This document shows positions 23,496 through 26,284 of a stretch of DNA of 26,284 nt, piece by piece (positions within the stretch are counted from its first letter, which is position 1; every line of letters begins with the position of its first letter). This stretch comes from Caryophanales bacterium (GTDB taxonomy: Bacteria > Bacillota_I > Bacilli_A > RFN20 > CAG-826). The notes below the pieces were generated by a model that saw only the letters and a program-made list of their open reading frames with translations, searched no databases and had not been told where the DNA came from. The position numbers and the translations under genes are program-made. Location of the stretch: the NCBI GenBank assembly GCA_016280685.1, contig JAEEHE010000076.1:1-26284 (forward strand). Reading direction: 5' to 3'.

Positions 23496-24998
23496 ATGGG
23501 TGACTATTTAAAAGAAATTAGAGAAAAAGTTGGTCATAGACCTCTAGTGATACCTCATGCGGTAGTCATGGTATTATCTCCAAATCGAGAAATATTATTT
23601 GAAGAGAGAGCGGATGACGGGTATTATGATTTCCCTGGCGGTGGGATTGATCCTAAAGAAACCGCTGAAGAGGCCGCGAAAAGAGAATTATATGAGGAGA
23701 CGGGCTTAATTGCCGACTCCTTAAGGCTCCTCAATATTTATTCCGGAGAAGTCACTTATTATAAATACGCGAATGGGGATGAGATTTACGGTGTCGATGT
23801 TGTCTATGTCTGTGATAAATATCACGGAGAATTAAAACCCCAATTAGAAGAAGTGAAGGATTTGCGTTTCTTCCACGCTAATAGCCTTCCACAAAAATTA
23901 TCAAAGAGAAATCAAGCAATTATTAAGGATTGGTGCATGGAACTTAAAGAAGTAGTTAAAAAATTTACTGTCGATAACGAGATACTTGATATCAGCCCAT
24001 TAGGCAATGGACATATCAATTCTACTTTTTTGGTGCGTGTCAAAGATGATAAAGACTATGTCTTACAAAGAATCAACACCAATGTCTTTAAAGATGTCGA
24101 TTTACTCATGAACAACACCCATTCTGTCTCTAGATATTTAAGACATCATGGTTTTGAATCTTTAAAAGTTATTCATACGAGAGATGATCAATTATATTTC
24201 CGTGATGATACTTCTTGTTATCGTTTATATCTTTATATCCAAAATACAATTTGTTATGAAGCGATTACCAGTATCGACTTATTAGTGAACGCTGGTAAGG
24301 CTTTTGGTCGTCTCCATAAAGCTCTCGCCGCTTTTGACGCTAAAGATTTAGGAGAAGTAATTCCTAATTTTCATAACACACCCAAGAGATATAGAGATTT
24401 ACAAGAAGCGATTAATTTAGACAAATTAAATCGTAAACAAAATTGTTTAAAAGAAATCGCGCAAGTCGAACAATTCAAGGATGAATTATCTTATGTCGTC
24501 GATGGTATCAAAGATGGTTCCATCCACTTAGGTGTTACTCATAACGATCCCAAGATTAATAACGTCTTATTTGATAAAGATAGTGGACAAATCCGCGCGG
24601 TTATCGATTTAGACACGATTATGCCCGGTAGTTTCTTATACGATGTCGGTGATGCTTATAGAAGTTTATTCACCGGTGATAACGAAGATAGTACCGATTT
24701 ATCCAAATTAGTGGTCAACTACGATGTTTTTGAGAATTATCTCCGCGGTTATTTAAGCGAGATGAAAGAGACATTATCTCCTAGAGAAGTAGAATTATTA
24801 CCATTCTCCGCTTTCTTATTAACCATCGAATGCGGCATGAGATTCTTAGAAGACTATTTACGCGGTGATGTCTATTTCAAAACTAAATATGAAGAACATA
24901 ATTTAGTGAGAGCGAGGACACAAATTAAACTCGCTAATGAGATTCATCAACATTTCGATGAATTAAAAGATATTGTCGATAAATTAATGAAAGAATAG
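23496..24998 (+). CDS. Nudix hydrolase-NahK-like kinase fusion protein
   Basis: A 500-residue two-domain protein in one uninterrupted frame. Residues about 15-140 form a Nudix domain with an exact Nudix box (Gly49, Glu55, Arg63-Glu64-Leu65, Glu67-Glu68, Gly70). Residues about 150-500 form an aminoglycoside-phosphotransferase-fold kinase like N-acetylhexosamine 1-kinase: PLGNGHINSTFLV at the nucleotide loop, THNDPKINNVLF with the probable catalytic Asp351, and IDLDTIMPG with metal-binding Asp371/Asp373. NahK makes GlcNAc- or GalNAc-1-phosphate in the lacto-N-biose pathway, where GH112 supplies the sugar. The Nudix part may act on a nucleotide sugar or another nucleoside diphosphate. No ribosome site is visible at the ATG. 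It is the last gene of the rhaBA-manA operon, ending in a terminator. Confidence 0.85.
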   Translation: MGDYLKEIREKVGHRPLVIPHAVVMVLSPNREILFEERADDGYYDFPGGGIDPKETAEEAAKRELYEETGLIADSLRLLNIYSGEVTYYKYANGDEIYGVDVVYVCDKYHGELKPQLEEVKDLRFFHANSLPQKLSKRNQAIIKDWCMELKEVVKKFTVDNEILDISPLGNGHINSTFLVRVKDDKDYVLQRINTNVFKDVDLLMNNTHSVSRYLRHHGFESLKVIHTRDDQLYFRDDTSCYRLYLYIQNTICYEAITSIDLLVNAGKAFGRLHKALAAFDAKDLGEVIPNFHNTPKRYRDLQEAINLDKLNRKQNCLKEIAQVEQFKDELSYVVDGIKDGSIHLGVTHNDPKINNVLFDKDSGQIRAVIDLDTIMPGSFLYDVGDAYRSLFTGDNEDSTDLSKLVVNYDVFENYLRGYLSEMKETLSPREVELLPFSAFLLTIECGMRFLEDYLRGDVYFKTKYEEHNLVRARTQIKLANEIHQHFDELKDIVDKLMKE

Positions 24999-25022
24999 GT
25001 TTGTTGTTAAAACCTATTTTTT
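24994..25022 (+). terminator. Intrinsic terminator of the rhaBA-manA-Nudix/kinase operon
   Basis: A nine-base stem AATAGGTTT (24994-25002) and AAACCTATT (25010-25018) with a seven-base loop is followed by TTTT. The stop codon TAG of the kinase fusion lies within the left arm of the stem. Confidence 0.9.
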
Positions 25023-25055
25023 CGTTTAAGATATTTCTATTAGGAGACTTTATTT

Positions 25056-26273
25056 ATGAAAAATAAGTTTTTGTTATTTTTTGCTTTATTAGCGATGACT
25101 GTTACTGGCTGTCAAGGTAATAGGAAAACCTCAAGTAGCAGCATACCTGATGTTCCTCATTCCGTCACATCGGAAGAAGAGAGTACCGAACCATTAACAG
25201 AACCTATTGACACCGACCCTATTTCTATGCTGGCAATTAGTGGTGTACAAGTTCCCACAACTGGTGTCGCTGTTGGTGACTTAGACGCAGTGGAAATAGA
25301 CCATGATGGTGTGGAAATTGATTTAGAGAATTCATTTTGGGAAGATGAAGATGGCTTCTTCTCTGATTTTGGAGATAGTTCTAATGTATTTGAGGGTGGA
25401 AGAATCTATAAAGCCCGCCTTTGTTTAACTTACCCATATGAATTTGTAGAACACGCCTCCATTTTTATTAATACCAAACCAGCGGATCTTCTTTCTTTAA
25501 GCGATGATAAGACCAAATATGTCGTTAGATTAACGTTCCCCAGAACTGAAATAGTGGAACACCATGAAATCTATGTCACCGGTGTCACGGATCCTGTTGC
25601 TGGTGAAACCCCAACCTTCGCTGGTATTTCCGTCACTAATACAGGATGTGTAATTGCTCAACATACTTGGGTTGTTAATTACGACAATGAAAACCACAAT
25701 TTCTTCTATTCTGCTTCGGAAGATACGATTAAGTTCCATGAAGGTGATACGTATGGCATCAAAATCATGGTGCAATCAACCGATTTAGATTTTGCTACTG
25801 ATGTGAAAGCTTATATCAATGGTGAAGAAGCGGAAATCATTAGCCAAGAAGGCAAATTACTAACATTTGTTTATCTTTTCTCTAGATTAGATGGAAAATA
25901 TCAAATCCATTCGCTTTCATTAAGTAATATTCCAACTCCTGTTGTGGGACAAATTCCCAGCGCTTTAAATGTCATCGAATTATCAAATGATTTAGTAAGC
26001 CTATCTAGTAGTTCTAATTTATATTGGATTGTTTATAATTCCGATGGCGTGAGCAACAAGTTCTTTGCGCGTGGTGGAGAGGGTTCTTCTCCATTTGAAG
26101 CCGGTAAAAAATATGGTATTTCTGTTATCGTGAATTGCAAAAATAACGAAGAAGCCGAATTTGTCGATGAAGGCTTTGAAGTTAGCGTTTCCGCAGGTAT
26201 CAGCGTTGTCGTAGAAAAATGCGGCACTAATGATCTGAACCGCAGAATCATTATTGGATTCTTACCTTTATAA
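25056..26273 (+). CDS. Lipoprotein with three tandem repeats, function unknown
   Basis: A 405-residue secreted lipoprotein. The signal peptide (residues 1-18, hydrophobic LLFFALLAMTV) ends in a lipobox TVTGC, so Cys19 should be lipid-anchored on the outer face of the membrane. A Ser/Glu/Pro/Thr-rich linker runs to about residue 58. The rest is three related segments of about 115 residues starting near residues 60, 173 and 289. Each begins with a Pro-Val-x-Gly type element (GVQVPTTGVAVG, GVTDPVAGETP, IPTPVVGQIP) and has a later F-x-x-G-x-x-Y motif (FEGGRIY, FHEGDTY, FEAGKKY), consistent with repeated beta-sandwich domains. AGGAG precedes the ATG and a terminator lies upstream, so it is a separate transcript. 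I do not recognise the family. It could bind a surface polymer or sugar. Confidence 0.85.
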   Translation: MKNKFLLFFALLAMTVTGCQGNRKTSSSSIPDVPHSVTSEEESTEPLTEPIDTDPISMLAISGVQVPTTGVAVGDLDAVEIDHDGVEIDLENSFWEDEDGFFSDFGDSSNVFEGGRIYKARLCLTYPYEFVEHASIFINTKPADLLSLSDDKTKYVVRLTFPRTEIVEHHEIYVTGVTDPVAGETPTFAGISVTNTGCVIAQHTWVVNYDNENHNFFYSASEDTIKFHEGDTYGIKIMVQSTDLDFATDVKAYINGEEAEIISQEGKLLTFVYLFSRLDGKYQIHSLSLSNIPTPVVGQIPSALNVIELSNDLVSLSSSSNLYWIVYNSDGVSNKFFARGGEGSSPFEAGKKYGISVIVNCKNNEEAEFVDEGFEVSVSAGISVVVEKCGTNDLNRRIIIGFLPL

Positions 26274-26284
26274 TAATTAGAATA

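Noticed and set aside
1..26284. CRISPR arrays, tRNA/rRNA genes, insertion sequences, prophage genes or attachment sites
   Set aside because: None seen on either strand. The many short open frames antisense to the large genes lack ribosome sites and family features. No intergenic stretch exceeds about 110 bases.
1..26284. Alternative genetic code (UGA as Trp), given the Mollicute-like look
   Set aside because: UGA ends the GH112 and rhaB genes at family-appropriate or overlap-defined positions, and tryptophans in conserved motifs are encoded by TGG.

Overview
The window comes from an AT-rich bacterium of Firmicutes/Mycoplasmatota type. Genes are tightly packed, often joined by TAATG or ATGA overlaps. 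Many start codons follow AGGAGG-like ribosome sites, UGA is used as a true stop, and a lipoprotein with a standard lipobox is present. Gene content suggests an anaerobic, sugar-fermenting, probably gut-associated member of the Bacilli. That placement is an inference; no rRNA or tRNA gene is present to support it.

Region 1 (1-14232) is a long plus-strand operon for a glycyl-radical-enzyme bacterial microcompartment (GRM) of the rhamnose/fucose 1,2-propanediol type (GRM5-like). It enters the window already inside the glycyl radical diol dehydratase gene. It then encodes the activase, a PduU/EutS-type shell protein, an EutP/PduV GTPase-like protein, a class II sugar-phosphate aldolase, a GlcG/PduO-C-like protein, a zinc alcohol dehydrogenase, four hexameric shell proteins (two a recent tandem duplicate), a pentameric vertex protein, PduS, PduT, a DeoR-type regulator, acetate/propionate kinase, CoA-acylating aldehyde dehydrogenase, PduL and an ArsR-type regulator. 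It ends at a clear intrinsic terminator. Four cargo enzymes carry recognisable amphipathic encapsulation helices (aldolase at the C-terminus; alcohol dehydrogenase, aldehyde dehydrogenase and PduL at the N-terminus).

Region 2 (14284-17660) holds a threonine-aldolase-like PLP enzyme, a one-pass membrane protein of unknown function, a ROK sugar kinase and an SGNH esterase. The last two are convergent on a bidirectional terminator.

Region 3 (17687-25022) is a sugar-feeding module: a GH112 galactosyl phosphorylase, then rhamnulokinase, L-rhamnose isomerase, type I mannose-6-phosphate isomerase and a Nudix-NahK fusion protein, closed by a terminator. A three-repeat lipoprotein (25056-26273) follows.

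The likely combined logic is as follows. A galactosyl disaccharide, plausibly beta-D-galactosyl-1,4-L-rhamnose, is phosphorolysed by the GH112 enzyme to galactose-1-phosphate and L-rhamnose. RhaA and RhaB make rhamnulose-1-phosphate. The aldolase of region 1 splits it into DHAP and L-lactaldehyde, and lactaldehyde is reduced to 1,2-propanediol. Inside the microcompartment the radical dehydratase makes propanal, which is disproportionated to propanol and propionyl-CoA; PduL and the acyl kinase then yield propionate and ATP. The family assignments are strong. The Gal-Rha link between regions 1 and 3 is inferred from gene neighbourhood and is the most interesting hypothesis here. No sugar transporter, fucose kinase/isomerase, galT or galE is visible in the window.
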